DNA from: Planctomycetota bacterium
GTDB lineage: Bacteria > Planctomycetota > J058 > JAJDCQ01
DNA: 64,000 nucleotides
Reading direction: 5' to 3'
NCBI GenBank assembly: GCA_029260755.1
Contig: JAJDCQ010000246.1
Coordinates: 1 to 64,000, forward strand
The notes below the pieces were generated by a model. The model searched no databases, had not been told where the DNA came from, and saw only the letters and a list, made by a program, of their open reading frames with translations. Shown one piece after another: positions 26,514 through 36,044 of this stretch (position 1 is its first letter; every line of letters starts with the position of its first letter). The translations under genes and the position numbers were made by a program.

Positions 26514-27236
26514 GTGAGAGAACTAGCGAAGGCTGGTCTGAAGAGGATGCTGCGCGCCGCGGGCCTTCGGCTCAGTCGGATCGACGAGTTGGAAGAGGCA
26601 ATCCCACCTCAGTACAACGCCTCGTCGGTCCTTCCTCGTGTCTCCCGAAGTTCGCTGAAGAAGTTCCTCTTTCTGTGGGACGCCGTGCAACTCGTGAAGG
26701 GCGTGGACGGAACTATCGTCGAGTGTGGCGTTGCCGTCGGCCACAGCCTGATGGTGTTGGCGACCCTCTCGGAACTCACAGGCAACGATCGAGTCCTCTA
26801 CGGCTTCGACTCCTTCGAGGGATTCCCCCTCCCCGGCGCCGAGGATGCCAGCGAGCGCAATCTCCAGGCTGGCGAGTTCGCGGTCCCTCCCGCGCTCGTC
26901 TCGAGAGTCTTCGAGGATGCTGGATTCTCGAGTACCTATATCCGCCAGAAGGTACGCCTGATCAAGGGCTTCTTCGACGCCTCACTACCCGGCTTCGACC
27001 AGGACATCGCACTCCTCAACCTCGACTGCGATCTCTACGAGTCATACCGAGCTTGTCTCGAGAATCTGTACCCTCGACTCCTACCGGGCGGCGTTGTGCT
27101 GTTTGACGAGTACGAGGACGAGAACTTTCCCGGTGCGGCGCGAGCGATCGACGAGTTCTTCGAAAACCGGAAGGAGAAGCCCGAAAGGCACGCCTCCGGC
27201 AAGTACTTCGCCCAGAAACCCAGCCTCGCAGGCTAA
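26514..27236 (+). CDS. TylF/macrocin-type SAM-dependent O-methyltransferase
   Basis: This protein is about 240 aa. The GTG at 26514 is chosen because of the GGAGG just upstream (26505-26509). GTG 26511 is an alternative, and the frame is open into the previous gene. Family motifs are visible: IVECGVAVGHSL (SAM loop), YGFDSFEGFP, LLNLDCDLYESY, and LLPGGVVLFDEYED. The last two carry the acidic residues that bind metal in TylF-like enzymes. The enzyme probably methylates a sugar hydroxyl in the polysaccharide made by this cluster. It is the first gene of a stretch with lower GC and different codon use. Confidence 0.85.
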   Translation: MRELAKAGLKRMLRAAGLRLSRIDELEEAIPPQYNASSVLPRVSRSSLKKFLFLWDAVQLVKGVDGTIVECGVAVGHSLMVLATLSELTGNDRVLYGFDSFEGFPLPGAEDASERNLQAGEFAVPPALVSRVFEDAGFSSTYIRQKVRLIKGFFDASLPGFDQDIALLNLDCDLYESYRACLENLYPRLLPGGVVLFDEYEDENFPGAARAIDEFFENRKEKPERHASGKYFAQKPSLAG

Positions 27237-27481
27237 TGCAGTGGCGGCAACGTCCTCAGAACGCGGGGCAATAAGAGGGACCCGCGGCGCTCGAGACCTC
27301 CGCCGAGACAAGACAAGGCCCGGCCCAGCATGAGACCCAGGCGGCAGATCGTCAGCGCTCCGAATCCGAAGACGACGGCGGCGTCCTCACGCCAGCCAAC
27401 GGCAGGCGAGGCGACGGCCGGATCGGGCGCGGACGCCTCGCTTCCTGGCTGGAGCTCCAGGTTCAGAAGCCTCCAAGAACC

Positions 27482-28630
27482 GTGGAGCGGCGACGCGTGA
27501 CTCGAGTGGCGCTGATTGCGAACAGCCCTTTCATAGGAGGAGCCGAACGATCGTTTCTTCGCCTCCTGCGTGGCCTCGTAGAACGCCGCCGTTTCGAGGC
27601 CTGCGCGATTGTTGGTCGATCATGCACGATGCTACTCGACGAGCTTCGACGAGAGAATCTCCCCAGCGAGAGCGTCCTCTTCGAAGAACCATCACGCCGG
27701 CGACCGATCGGGACACTGAGGTCGTACCGCAACCTGCGCTCGACCCTCCGCCGGCTGTCACTCAGCCTGGTCCACGTCAACGATGCCCCCTTCTACCGGC
27801 TTCCAGGCTGGACAGCGGGTCGACTCGCAATACCACGCCTCGTCCACGTCCGGTACACCTACGACGCGGAAGGGCTCCGCTGGTGGCTGAAGGCGGGGTT
27901 CGAGTACGCCCTCTTCGCCTCGCGCTGGATGGCGGAGTGGGCCGCAGAGCAATGTCCCGAACTCCTTCCGCGTGCACGAACACGTGTCGTGAGAAACGGC
28001 TACGACCCTCCGGCAATGCCTAGCCCCGAAGAGCTGAAGTCGATCCGAACAGCGCTCGACCTACCGCCAAACGCGTGCGTCATAGCCTTCGTCGGACAGT
28101 TGATTCCGGTAAAGGGGGTCGAAGAGTTTCTGCGCGCTGCGCAGGTCATCCGAAAGAGACACCCGAGGACCGCTTTCATCTTGGTTGGAGACGATTTCCA
28201 GGCGGGTAGCTCCTTTCGATGCGAGATGGAACTTCTCACGACTGAACTCGGCCTAGAGAGCGCGGCGAGGTTCACGGGGTTCCAGCGGCGTCCTTGGCCC
28301 TACTACGCGCTCTCCGACCTGGTCGTCATGCCGTCGAGGGTCGAGCCGCTCGGGAACGTCGCCATCGAGGCCGGCGCGGCAGGACGTCCGGTCATTGCGA
28401 GCCGCGTCGGCGGGATCCCCGAGATCGTTGTCGACCGCGAAACTGGCCTCCTGATCGAGCCGGGCGACTACGAGGCGATAGCCGATGCCACCTGCGAACT
28501 CCTCGATTCTCCGGACCTGCGCAAGCGACTCGGCACCGCGGCAGCCCAACGCATTCGCAGCGACTTCACCCTGAAGCGGCAGCTAGAGCAACTCGAGGCC
28601 GTCTACGAGGAAGCCATCCAGGGGAGCTGA
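27482..28630 (+). CDS. glycosyltransferase family 4 protein
   Basis: This 382-aa GT-B enzyme starts at GTG 27482; GTG 27497, directly before the first beta strand, is an alternative. The N-terminal domain has NSPFIGGAERS. The C-terminal GT4 domain has the strand IAFVGQLIPVKGVEEF and an EPLGNVAIEAG (E-x7-E) donor-binding motif. It transfers a sugar from a nucleotide donor, with specificity unknown. The last 28 bases overlap the end of the minus-strand glycosyltransferase that converges on it. The 245 bases upstream (27237-27481) hold no gene I can support. Confidence 0.88.
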   Translation: MERRRVTRVALIANSPFIGGAERSFLRLLRGLVERRRFEACAIVGRSCTMLLDELRRENLPSESVLFEEPSRRRPIGTLRSYRNLRSTLRRLSLSLVHVNDAPFYRLPGWTAGRLAIPRLVHVRYTYDAEGLRWWLKAGFEYALFASRWMAEWAAEQCPELLPRARTRVVRNGYDPPAMPSPEELKSIRTALDLPPNACVIAFVGQLIPVKGVEEFLRAAQVIRKRHPRTAFILVGDDFQAGSSFRCEMELLTTELGLESAARFTGFQRRPWPYYALSDLVVMPSRVEPLGNVAIEAGAAGRPVIASRVGGIPEIVVDRETGLLIEPGDYEAIADATCELLDSPDLRKRLGTAAAQRIRSDFTLKRQLEQLEAVYEEAIQGS

Positions 28631-29757
28631 TCCCGTCCCGGGCCACGGCACCCCGCCCAGAGCCTCTGAAGAGTGGCCACCTGGCGCGTGGGATCGAACC
28701 GTTCGCGGACTCGCGTCGGCGCCACGACGGCCATCCGTTTCCGTAGTGCGTCATCGTCGAGAAGTCGCACTATGGCGTCAGCCAGTGCGCCGTCATCACG
28801 TGGCGGCACCATGAGCCCCGTGACGCCCTCCTCAATCACCTCCGGGATCCCTGCGGCATTTGCGCCCACGACGGGAACGCCGAGGGCGCCCGCCTCGATG
28901 ATGACCCGCCCGAATCCTTCGTTCAGCGAGGGAACCGCCATCACGTCCATACTCGCCATCAAGGCGGGCACATCCGGACGCTGCCCAGTGAAGATCATGA
29001 GATCTCGACCCAACCCGAGAGATCGGGCAAGCGCGACCATGCGAGAGTGCTCGCCGCCGATCGCAGCTGGTGAGTCACCTCCCACCACAAGGAACCGAAC
29101 GTCGGGTCTAAGCGAATGTAGCCGACGGGCAGCGAGCAAGAAGTACTCGATCCCCTTCTCCGGACGAAACAGACCAACGAATCCGACCACGCGCACCTTC
29201 GGAGGGAAGAACCGCTCTGGCTGGAGAGTGGCACGAGAGAACCGGCCAACATCGATGAAGTTGTAGACGACGGAGAGTCGTCTCGCACGCAACCGCCCTC
29301 GAAGGCCGTCAATCGTCGCGCACGAGTTTCCGACGACGCAACGCGCCGACCTGAGACCACGATCGACCGGCTTGAGCGCCGGCCACGGACTGCGAAGGTG
29401 CGCGATCATCGGAACCCGGATGAGCTCTGCTGCAAGCGCCAGATCAGGGTTCCAATGGATGTAGTCGCTGAAGTAGAGCCGATCGACGTCCAAACGCCGG
29501 AGCGTCCAAACTCCATGCGCGACCCGACAAGCGTAGCGGGGGCTCCGCGCTCCATCGCTCACGACGCCGTAGCGGACGGGCACACCAAGCCTCGCGATAG
29601 CGTCAGCGCAACTGCCGGGACCGGGCAGATACGCGATGATGTCGAACCGGCTCCGGTCGACCCGCGCCAAGATCTCGAGGATGCTGTTGAACGACCCTCC
29701 CGTCGTGCTGGCTCGGTGATAGACCCACAGAATCCGTAACGGCCGTCGCCTCCTCAC
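28603..29757 (-). CDS. glycosyltransferase family 4 protein
   Basis: This is a 384-aa GT-B enzyme with a GTG start. The N-terminus RILWVYHRASTTGGSFNS carries the acceptor-side glycine loop. The C-terminal domain has VGFVGLFRPEKGIEYF and NEGFGRVIIEAG (E-x7-E). It lies 19 bases downstream of the carbamoyltransferase on the same strand, so they are probably co-transcribed. Its 3' end overlaps the convergent glycosyltransferase by 28 bases. Sugar specificity is unknown. Confidence 0.88.
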   Translation of the reverse strand: MRRRRPLRILWVYHRASTTGGSFNSILEILARVDRSRFDIIAYLPGPGSCADAIARLGVPVRYGVVSDGARSPRYACRVAHGVWTLRRLDVDRLYFSDYIHWNPDLALAAELIRVPMIAHLRSPWPALKPVDRGLRSARCVVGNSCATIDGLRGRLRARRLSVVYNFIDVGRFSRATLQPERFFPPKVRVVGFVGLFRPEKGIEYFLLAARRLHSLRPDVRFLVVGGDSPAAIGGEHSRMVALARSLGLGRDLMIFTGQRPDVPALMASMDVMAVPSLNEGFGRVIIEAGALGVPVVGANAAGIPEVIEEGVTGLMVPPRDDGALADAIVRLLDDDALRKRMAVVAPTRVRERFDPTRQVATLQRLWAGCRGPGRDQLPWMASS

Positions 29758-29776
29758 ACGGTCACCTTCGCCCCAC

Positions 29777-31612
29777 CTACCTCTCCCGACGCGTCAAGCG
29801 GTCACTGGACGCCAGATACGGCCCGATCGAGAGCGCATCGAGATCGCTGGCGAGAAACGCCCGCACTGCCTCATCGGGTGTACAGACGATTGGCTCCTCG
29901 TGCATGTTGAAGCTGGTGTTGATGACACACGGAACGTTGCCCAGCTTCTCGAAGTGCTCGATGATCGCATAGTAGACTGGGTTGGTCTCGCGCTTCACGA
30001 GCTGAGGCCGCGCGGTACCGTCGATGTGGACGGCGGCCGGACAGCGCTCGCGCATCTCCGCGGAGCAGTCGAACGTGATCGTCATGAACTGGGCGGACAA
30101 CTCGGCGCCCTCCGTCCGGAGAAACAGCCTCTCTCGAGCCTCGTAGAGGCAGACTGGAGCGAACGGCATGAACTCGGTCCGGCCAAGACGACGGTTTAGC
30201 CACTCGTTCACATCCGGATCGCGCGCGTGATACAGGATCGATCGGTTCCCTAGCGCCCGCGGGCCATACTCCATGCGCCCGTCGAACCGCGCGATGACTT
30301 CGCCCTCGTGAAGGCGCCTGGCGACCTCAGCGGCGACATCCGCCGGCTCCTCATAGTCGAGACCCGCGGCATCGAGCGCATCGCGCATCTCGGTGTCGGA
30401 GAACGAGGGGCCGAGGTAGACGTGAGATATGGGCTCGGGCGGTCGACCGGACCGAGTCAGATAGAGGCCCAGCCCCGTCCCGCACCCGCCGTCGCCCATG
30501 TTCGGATAGACGAACACTCGCTCGACACCCTCAGCCTCGTGAATCCGCTGGTTCATCTTCACGTTCGCCGCGACGCCGCCCGAGAGGACCACGGCGCGGC
30601 ACCCGGTCTCGGCCGCCCAGTGACGGACGAGCCCGGCAGCGAGCTCCTCGAGCACCTCCTGGTAGGCCGCGGCGACGTCGACCATCGGAAACCGGTCGGC
30701 GAGCAGTCGCGTGAAATAGTAGTTGAAGTTCTGGTCGATCCGGAACGTCCCCTCGCCCTGCCGAATGCGAGAGCGGAGGACGTCTCCGAGCACTGCCGGG
30801 TCTCCGTATGCGGCGAGCCCGACGATCTTGCCGGCGTGTCGATCGGGCTTGAAGCCGAGCCCGGAGGTGACGTTCTCGTAGAAGGTGCCGGGTGAGCTCG
30901 GATACGGGATTCCATGAAGCCGCTTGATGTCCCCGCCCTCGCCCAGGCTGACGGACCCGCAAAGGCCACTTCCATAGCCATCGAGCGTGATGATGAGCGC
31001 TCTCTCGAATCCGCTTGCGTAGTAAGCGTTCGCAGCGTGGGCAAGGTGATGCTCGAACCGCCGAAGCTTCGGCAGCATGCCAAAGCGACCGAGCCCACGC
31101 TCGAGCTCGGACTGCCAGTGGCGGTGCTCCTCCTCGGCGGTCTCGATCCACCTCTGCTCGATCGAACGCGATGTGTGCCGGGCAACGAACGAGTCGCCGC
31201 CGAGGAGGGAGTAGAGCAACTTCTTGACTGGAGGCTTCTCGTTCCGCTGGTTCGGATCCGAGAGCCCCTGGACAGAGCTCGAACGGTCGGGAACCCGCGC
31301 TCCGGCCGCACGGAGAAGGTCGCGAAGCGAATACGACGCATAGGGTAGTGGCTCCCGACGGGTCGCTGCGAGCTGACCTCGCATCAGGGAGGCCTCCCGA
31401 TCCCAGGTCAGGAACGCATAAGCGACGACGTCGACCTCGGAGGGGGTCACGCCCGTGTCGCCGAACAAGCGCTCGAGCGCTCGCTCGGGGAAGCCGGCGT
31501 GCTGTTTCTTACGGGAGAACCGCTCCTCCGCAGCAGCGTAGATCACTCGCCCATCCTCGACGAGCGAGACGGTTGCATCCTTGTCGAGCGGGGAGATTCC
31601 TAGAACTCTCAT
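29777..31612 (-). CDS. carbamoyltransferase, NodU/CmcH family
   Basis: This 611-aa protein is of typical family length. The N-terminal TsaD/Kae1-like domain starts MRVLGISPLDKDATVSLV and has the metal-binding HHLAHAANAYY motif. The C-terminal domain has RMEYGPRALGNRS, FMPFAPV and INTSFNMHEEP. The family transfers a carbamoyl group from carbamoyl phosphate to a hydroxyl on a sugar or antibiotic. Here a carbamoylated sugar in the surface polysaccharide is likely. The ATG overlaps the stop of the WalW-like gene (ATGA at 31612-31609). Confidence 0.93.
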   Translation of the reverse strand: MRVLGISPLDKDATVSLVEDGRVIYAAAEERFSRKKQHAGFPERALERLFGDTGVTPSEVDVVAYAFLTWDREASLMRGQLAATRREPLPYASYSLRDLLRAAGARVPDRSSSVQGLSDPNQRNEKPPVKKLLYSLLGGDSFVARHTSRSIEQRWIETAEEEHRHWQSELERGLGRFGMLPKLRRFEHHLAHAANAYYASGFERALIITLDGYGSGLCGSVSLGEGGDIKRLHGIPYPSSPGTFYENVTSGLGFKPDRHAGKIVGLAAYGDPAVLGDVLRSRIRQGEGTFRIDQNFNYYFTRLLADRFPMVDVAAAYQEVLEELAAGLVRHWAAETGCRAVVLSGGVAANVKMNQRIHEAEGVERVFVYPNMGDGGCGTGLGLYLTRSGRPPEPISHVYLGPSFSDTEMRDALDAAGLDYEEPADVAAEVARRLHEGEVIARFDGRMEYGPRALGNRSILYHARDPDVNEWLNRRLGRTEFMPFAPVCLYEARERLFLRTEGAELSAQFMTITFDCSAEMRERCPAAVHIDGTARPQLVKRETNPVYYAIIEHFEKLGNVPCVINTSFNMHEEPIVCTPDEAVRAFLASDLDALSIGPYLASSDRLTRRER

Positions 31613-32613
31613 GCGGCTGCGCTGGCCTCATCGAGCAGGAGCTGACGGATCTCGAGCGGCGTCGCCGGGAGGCCCCCGAGATCGCCGAAGAAGAACTCGC
31701 AGTAGCTCCTGATCGAGCCCAGGAAGCGCTCGAGGTCGGCATCGCTGTGAACGTAGGGAGTATGACCGGGCGCGAGAGACGGGCTGTGGAAACTGAGCGT
31801 GAAGACGCGGGTCCCACGCCCGATCAAGGCCCGGGTGAGCCGGACTTGCTCAGCGACCGAGTAGCCCTCGGGCGAGAGGTGAAGCCGATCGGCGAGACGA
31901 AGCCGCGACAGAATCCCCGGTATCCGGAGTCGCTCGAGCAGCCCGCCCCGAGAGTTTTCGAAGAGCCAAGGTGAGCCCAGGAATGCAGCCGTGCCGGGAA
32001 TGCAAAGCAGCCTCCTCGAGGACCCGAACGGGTAGGGGTCGACGGGAAACCCTCGAAAGTCCGGCCCCCCCTCGAGCCTGAAATCGAAGGCCGGAAGAGG
32101 GCTGAGGTCGACCTCGAACCCGAGACGCTCGAGCGTCTCGCCGGTCTCGGGTCCGATGCCGTAGCGCCCGGCCTTGTAGACGGTGGCCGCCTCGCCGAAG
32201 ACCTCTCCGATCGTCGAGTTGAGCTGCTCGATTTTCCGAGCCTCGAGGTCCCCAGGGAGGTTGCCGGGAAACGAGAGGTGCCGGCTGACCTCCTCGTCGT
32301 GCGGTGGCGTGACCCAAGGATGAAGGTGGGCGCCGATCACACAGCGACCCGAGTCAAAGATCTCGCGGAGCGGCTGAACGCACTCTACCTGCGAGACGAC
32401 GGGATAGTCCGCCACGTAGCAGGGCGTGAGGCCGAACTCATCGAAGACCGCCTGGCCGCGGTGAATGTGCCGCATGGCCGTGACGTTGGTCGCCTCACGT
32501 CGCAAGGGAGCGCTCCAGTCGAACTCTTCCTCTGTATCGATCACGACGAGGAGTCGCGGAGGCTCTGTCTGGCTCAGTCGCAGCGACCCGAGCGGACGGT
32601 CTAGCCGGTTCAC
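31609..32613 (-). CDS. WalW-like polysaccharide deacetylase family protein
   Basis: This is a 334-aa protein with a GTG start. The first strand is LLVVIDTEEEFDW (Asp26), and IGAHLHPWVTPP has the paired histidines of the NodB fold. Later come YKAGRYGIGPETGETL and LSFHSPSLAPGHTPYV. These match WalW-type deacetylases in lipopolysaccharide and exopolysaccharide clusters. The predicted reaction is hydrolysis of an N- or O-acyl group on a glycan. No signal peptide is seen. It overlaps the carbamoyltransferase by 4 bases. Confidence 0.85.
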   Translation of the reverse strand: MNRLDRPLGSLRLSQTEPPRLLVVIDTEEEFDWSAPLRREATNVTAMRHIHRGQAVFDEFGLTPCYVADYPVVSQVECVQPLREIFDSGRCVIGAHLHPWVTPPHDEEVSRHLSFPGNLPGDLEARKIEQLNSTIGEVFGEAATVYKAGRYGIGPETGETLERLGFEVDLSPLPAFDFRLEGGPDFRGFPVDPYPFGSSRRLLCIPGTAAFLGSPWLFENSRGGLLERLRIPGILSRLRLADRLHLSPEGYSVAEQVRLTRALIGRGTRVFTLSFHSPSLAPGHTPYVHSDADLERFLGSIRSYCEFFFGDLGGLPATPLEIRQLLLDEASAAA

Positions 32614-32661
32614 GGAGCATGCCGGCAGACAGCCAGGCCAGCATGGACTCCCGCGCGTCGC

Positions 32662-34104
32662 TCACTCCACATCGTTACCCTCCCCGGGGCTCGAGCCCGG
32701 CCTCGGTTGGACCATCGAACGAGACTCCGCAGGCACCACTTCAGCCGGCTCACTCGCCCCGGCTTCGTCACCGTCGGCATTGATCGCCCCCTTCGTCGAG
32801 CTCGACTCCGCGCCAATGCGACCGGGTAGATCGACCACCGACTTCGCGCCGCCTTCAGCCGCCTCCCCACGACGACCGAACGCCTCCAGTTGAGCCCCTA
32901 GCAGGAGCAGGATGTATGGCAACTCGACAACCTGAATCGAGAGAAACGTAGCGCCGATGCAAAAGACCGCCATGCTTCCCTCTACGCCCGACGCGACCGC
33001 GTACGACTGACGCCCCGCCTCGGATTCGTCAGTTGCGCATCTCCGCATCGCTCGCCTCACACTGGCCCAACCCGTGAGCAACATGCCGACGTACAGGAAT
33101 AGGCCCACGAAGCCATGATCGGCGGCCACCTCGAGGTAGGTATTGTGAATGGCACGACCCTGGAAGTCCGCTCCATGCCAGTAGGTGTGAAGTTTGGCGT
33201 TCCCTGGACCTACTCCGAAAACCGGGTGACTCGCTGCAATCCCGTAGCCCGCCCTCCAGCTCTGATAGCGACTCTGTGCGCTCGAGTCCCGCTCATTCTC
33301 CGAGATCGAGAAGAAGCGGTTCTGGATCTCGTTGCCCGCCAGCAGAGGTACAATCAGAGCAATCGCGACGGCAGCGACGGTCGCGTGCCATCTCTGACGA
33401 CTGCGGAACCAGAGCAACGGCGAGGCGACGAGGAGTGACAGCATAGCGCCGCGCGAGTAAGTCATGAGCACGGCGTGCAGAATGACGGGCACGAACGCCG
33501 CGAATACCCACCGTCGCCAGGTCGACGTCGCCTCCCACAACGCGACACACAACGGGATGCCCATCGCCAGCATCAATCCCGCGCCGTTGTTGTCGAGGCC
33601 ACCGTACCCGATGTGATAGATGTCGAGGCGGCCCTCAAAGAAGTACTTGCTGTTGACCTCGAATCCTATGTAGCAGAGCGATAGCGCGGCCACATGCAGA
33701 AGAACCCAGACGCTGCGCGTCTCCCGGATGACCCGGGAAGCGACTAAGAACATGACGAAGATCTTGACGTAGTCGATGAAAACGCGTTCCCCGGCGGCTC
33801 GGTCCGTCGCGGTGAGGTAGCTGACCGCCACCCAGAAGCCGAACGCCAGGACCCACCAGTGCGCTCGCACGAGCGCAACGCGCCGACCACTCGAAGGGCT
33901 CGCGGTGAAGAACGCTGCCAGAATGGTGCCGACGGCGACGAACAGCGACCATCGCACTCCGGATGGAAGTGCCCACTCCCACATGAACTGCGGTCGCAAG
34001 ACCGCAAACAGGTAGTAGACCGCGACCCCGATGAACGGGTCGAGAACGAAGGGACCGATCGTTCCCGCGAGCGTTAGGGCGACCATGAACATCAGCTGTT
34101 TCAC
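32662..34104 (-). CDS. O-antigen ligase/polymerase-like membrane protein, exosortase-associated
   Basis: This 480-aa protein has about ten to twelve membrane helices. Its N-terminus (LDPFIGVAVYYLFAVLRPQ) and the loop with RYQSWRAG and HPVFGVGPGN are typical of the putative O-glycosylation ligases found beside exosortases (Wzy/WaaL superfamily). The large periplasmic loop has HNTYLEVAADHG, the usual active-region motif. The last 55 or so residues are hydrophilic and variable. Its probable role is to polymerise the repeat unit or ligate glycan to an acceptor. It lies 48 bases from the WalW-like gene. Confidence 0.87.
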   Translation of the reverse strand: MKQLMFMVALTLAGTIGPFVLDPFIGVAVYYLFAVLRPQFMWEWALPSGVRWSLFVAVGTILAAFFTASPSSGRRVALVRAHWWVLAFGFWVAVSYLTATDRAAGERVFIDYVKIFVMFLVASRVIRETRSVWVLLHVAALSLCYIGFEVNSKYFFEGRLDIYHIGYGGLDNNGAGLMLAMGIPLCVALWEATSTWRRWVFAAFVPVILHAVLMTYSRGAMLSLLVASPLLWFRSRQRWHATVAAVAIALIVPLLAGNEIQNRFFSISENERDSSAQSRYQSWRAGYGIAASHPVFGVGPGNAKLHTYWHGADFQGRAIHNTYLEVAADHGFVGLFLYVGMLLTGWASVRRAMRRCATDESEAGRQSYAVASGVEGSMAVFCIGATFLSIQVVELPYILLLLGAQLEAFGRRGEAAEGGAKSVVDLPGRIGAESSSTKGAINADGDEAGASEPAEVVPAESRSMVQPRPGSSPGEGNDVE

Positions 34105-34179
34105 GACGCCGCCTCGTCAACGCGCGACCGCGAGGTCGAAAGCGGAAGGAGAACTCGCGAGAGGCGACGCCCCGACATC

Positions 34180-35385
34180 TCAGAGTCCCCGAGCCGCCGG
34201 CGCGGCGGCGCGGAAGAGCACACGCGCGAGCGGCCCGAGGCGACCAGCCCAATGAAGCGAGGTCATGTCCGCCTCGCCGGCGCGCCGTCTTCGCTCTCCA
34301 GGCGCCCGCTCGAGAAGCTGAACGATCTGACTCGCGGTCGCCTCGTCGTCCCCGGCGGAAACGACCCCCGGAGCGACCTCGGCGGGCAGCCCGTCGAGAA
34401 CCGCCGGAGACACGACGCAGGGCAAGCCAGCCGCCAGCGCCTCGAGGACCTTGTTCTGGACGCCCCGCGCGGTCCGAAGTGGGGCAACCGAGACGGCGGA
34501 CCGCCACAGGTGCGGGCGTACGTCCTCGACGAATCCGGTAATCTCGATCGACGAGTCTCGCGCCGCCTGACGAAGGGCGCGCGTCGGCTGGCTCCCGAGA
34601 AGAAGCAGCCGAGCATCCGGCCGCGCCGTCAGAACGCGCGGCCAGATGCTCCGCACGAGGCGAAGCGCGGCCTCCTCGTTCGGTGGGTAGCTCAGCACGC
34701 CCATGAAGACGACTCTCGGGTCCGCCGCGGGCGGCCCGGGCGGGCGGAAGCTCGAGACCTCCACTCCGTTCGGCACCACGATCGCGGGTTCCGAAACACC
34801 GAGGCGAGCGAGCGCCTCGCTCTCCCGTTCGTTGACCACCAACGTGGCCCGGGCCCGACTCGCAGCGGCCACCTCGAACTCCGCAAGAACTCTCGCCTCT
34901 CGCGCGTAGACCCAGCGTATCGGACCGCGGGACGTCTCGGAGAGGGCAGCCCACTTCAGGGAGTCGACGTCGACGAGGTCCAAGACGCAAGGGAACGATG
35001 CGAGCGGAGGCTCGAAAGCGATCCGAGCCATTCCTGACCCGTACGCGAGGACCAGGTCGGGGGGCCGGTCCGTCACGAGGCGTTCGATGGACGACCGGAG
35101 TCGTGGCGCATCCAGCAGCACGTGCGTGAGCGGCCGGGATCCGGCGAGGGCGGTGAGCCCTCGGAGCTTGTTCCCGAACGAAGGGACCATCGCGGTCTCC
35201 AAACGGTCGGTCATTCCGTCGATTCGTCCGACCTCGCCAGCTTCCTCTCGATCGTGAACGAGCGAGAAGAGGTCGACGGTGATCTCGGCATGCTCGACCA
35301 GGTACTTCAAGATATGGAACGCCCGAATCCGGTCACCTCGGTTGGGGGCGTAGGGGAGGCGATGCGTGAGGAGCAGCACCCTCAT
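34180..35385 (-). CDS. sugar transferase of the PEP-CTERM/EpsH1-associated type
   Basis: This is a 401-aa GT-B glycosyltransferase. The ATG at 35385 is chosen because it overlaps the stop of the acetyltransferase gene (ATGA) and gives the standard N-terminus MRVLLLTHRLPYAPNRGDR. Further motifs are CVLDLVDVDSLKWA, VVPNGVEVSSF, VFMGVLSYPPN and ARGVQNKVLEALAAGLP. This pattern matches the family of sugar transferases named for its link to PEP-CTERM/EpsH1 systems. The open frame upstream to 36450 is only antiparallel to other genes. Donor and acceptor are unknown. Confidence 0.9.
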   Translation of the reverse strand: MRVLLLTHRLPYAPNRGDRIRAFHILKYLVEHAEITVDLFSLVHDREEAGEVGRIDGMTDRLETAMVPSFGNKLRGLTALAGSRPLTHVLLDAPRLRSSIERLVTDRPPDLVLAYGSGMARIAFEPPLASFPCVLDLVDVDSLKWAALSETSRGPIRWVYAREARVLAEFEVAAASRARATLVVNERESEALARLGVSEPAIVVPNGVEVSSFRPPGPPAADPRVVFMGVLSYPPNEEAALRLVRSIWPRVLTARPDARLLLLGSQPTRALRQAARDSSIEITGFVEDVRPHLWRSAVSVAPLRTARGVQNKVLEALAAGLPCVVSPAVLDGLPAEVAPGVVSAGDDEATASQIVQLLERAPGERRRRAGEADMTSLHWAGRLGPLARVLFRAAAPAARGL

Positions 35386-36044
35386 GACGGCTGCGGTTGC
35401 TCCGCAGGCGCCTCCTCGACACGCAGGGTAGCCTCCTCTTCGAGCGACTCGCGCGACACCCTCTCCCGGAGGACCTTCGCCGGCACACCCGCCGCGACGA
35501 CCCTCTCCGGCAGCGGCTTCGTCACCACCGATCCGGCGCCGACGACAGTGTGCTCGCCGACGTCGGCGAGCACCACGGCCGCCGAGCCAACCCACGCCCC
35601 GATCCCGACCCGGACGCATCGGACCTCGCCCGGCTGCTCGCGGATCGGCACCTCGGGGTCCTCGATCCCGTGAATGCTCGGCCCACTCGGAACGTGGACA
35701 CCGGCCGCCAGGAGCACGTCCCGCTCGAGGTGGACGAGCCCGAGGTGACAGCGTGGCCCGACGTAGACGTTCTCTTCGATGCGGGCGCCGACCTTCGAGA
35801 GGACGGTTCCGAACGCGATCGTCGCGCTCGGATGGCACTCGACGACGACCCGCGCGAGGAACGCACGGCGTAGGTACTGCCCGACCAACCCCGGAACGAG
35901 CGAGAGCATCTGCGAGCTCCCCTCGAGCGCTCGGTCCTTCCCGAGAAGCGGCGCCCGCACCCAGAACGAGAGCAACTCGGGGATGATCAGGACCGTGGCG
36001 ACGCCACGAGCCACTGCCTTGGCGAACGCTCGGGGCGCGCTCAC
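35382..36044 (-). CDS. left-handed beta-helix (hexapeptide) acyltransferase
   Basis: This 220-aa protein has a GTG start that overlaps the upstream stop (GTGA). An N-terminal helical part (about 1-65) precedes a hexapeptide-repeat region with isoleucine/valine-led triplets (IAFGTVLSKVGARIEENVYVG). The typical end is VVGAGSVVTKPLPERVVAAGVPAK. The family transfers acetyl groups from acetyl-CoA to sugars or serine. In this setting O- or N-acetylation of a glycan is likely. The C-terminal 25 residues are acidic and disordered. It is flanked by two glycosyltransferases with 4-bp overlaps on both sides. Confidence 0.87.
   Translation of the reverse strand: MSAPRAFAKAVARGVATVLIIPELLSFWVRAPLLGKDRALEGSSQMLSLVPGLVGQYLRRAFLARVVVECHPSATIAFGTVLSKVGARIEENVYVGPRCHLGLVHLERDVLLAAGVHVPSGPSIHGIEDPEVPIREQPGEVRCVRVGIGAWVGSAAVVLADVGEHTVVGAGSVVTKPLPERVVAAGVPAKVLRERVSRESLEEEATLRVEEAPAEQPQPS

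Noticed and set aside
27237..27481. small coding region between the methyltransferase and glycosyltransferase
   Set aside because: Short frames exist on both strands, but they lack ribosome-binding sites and show no protein-like composition.
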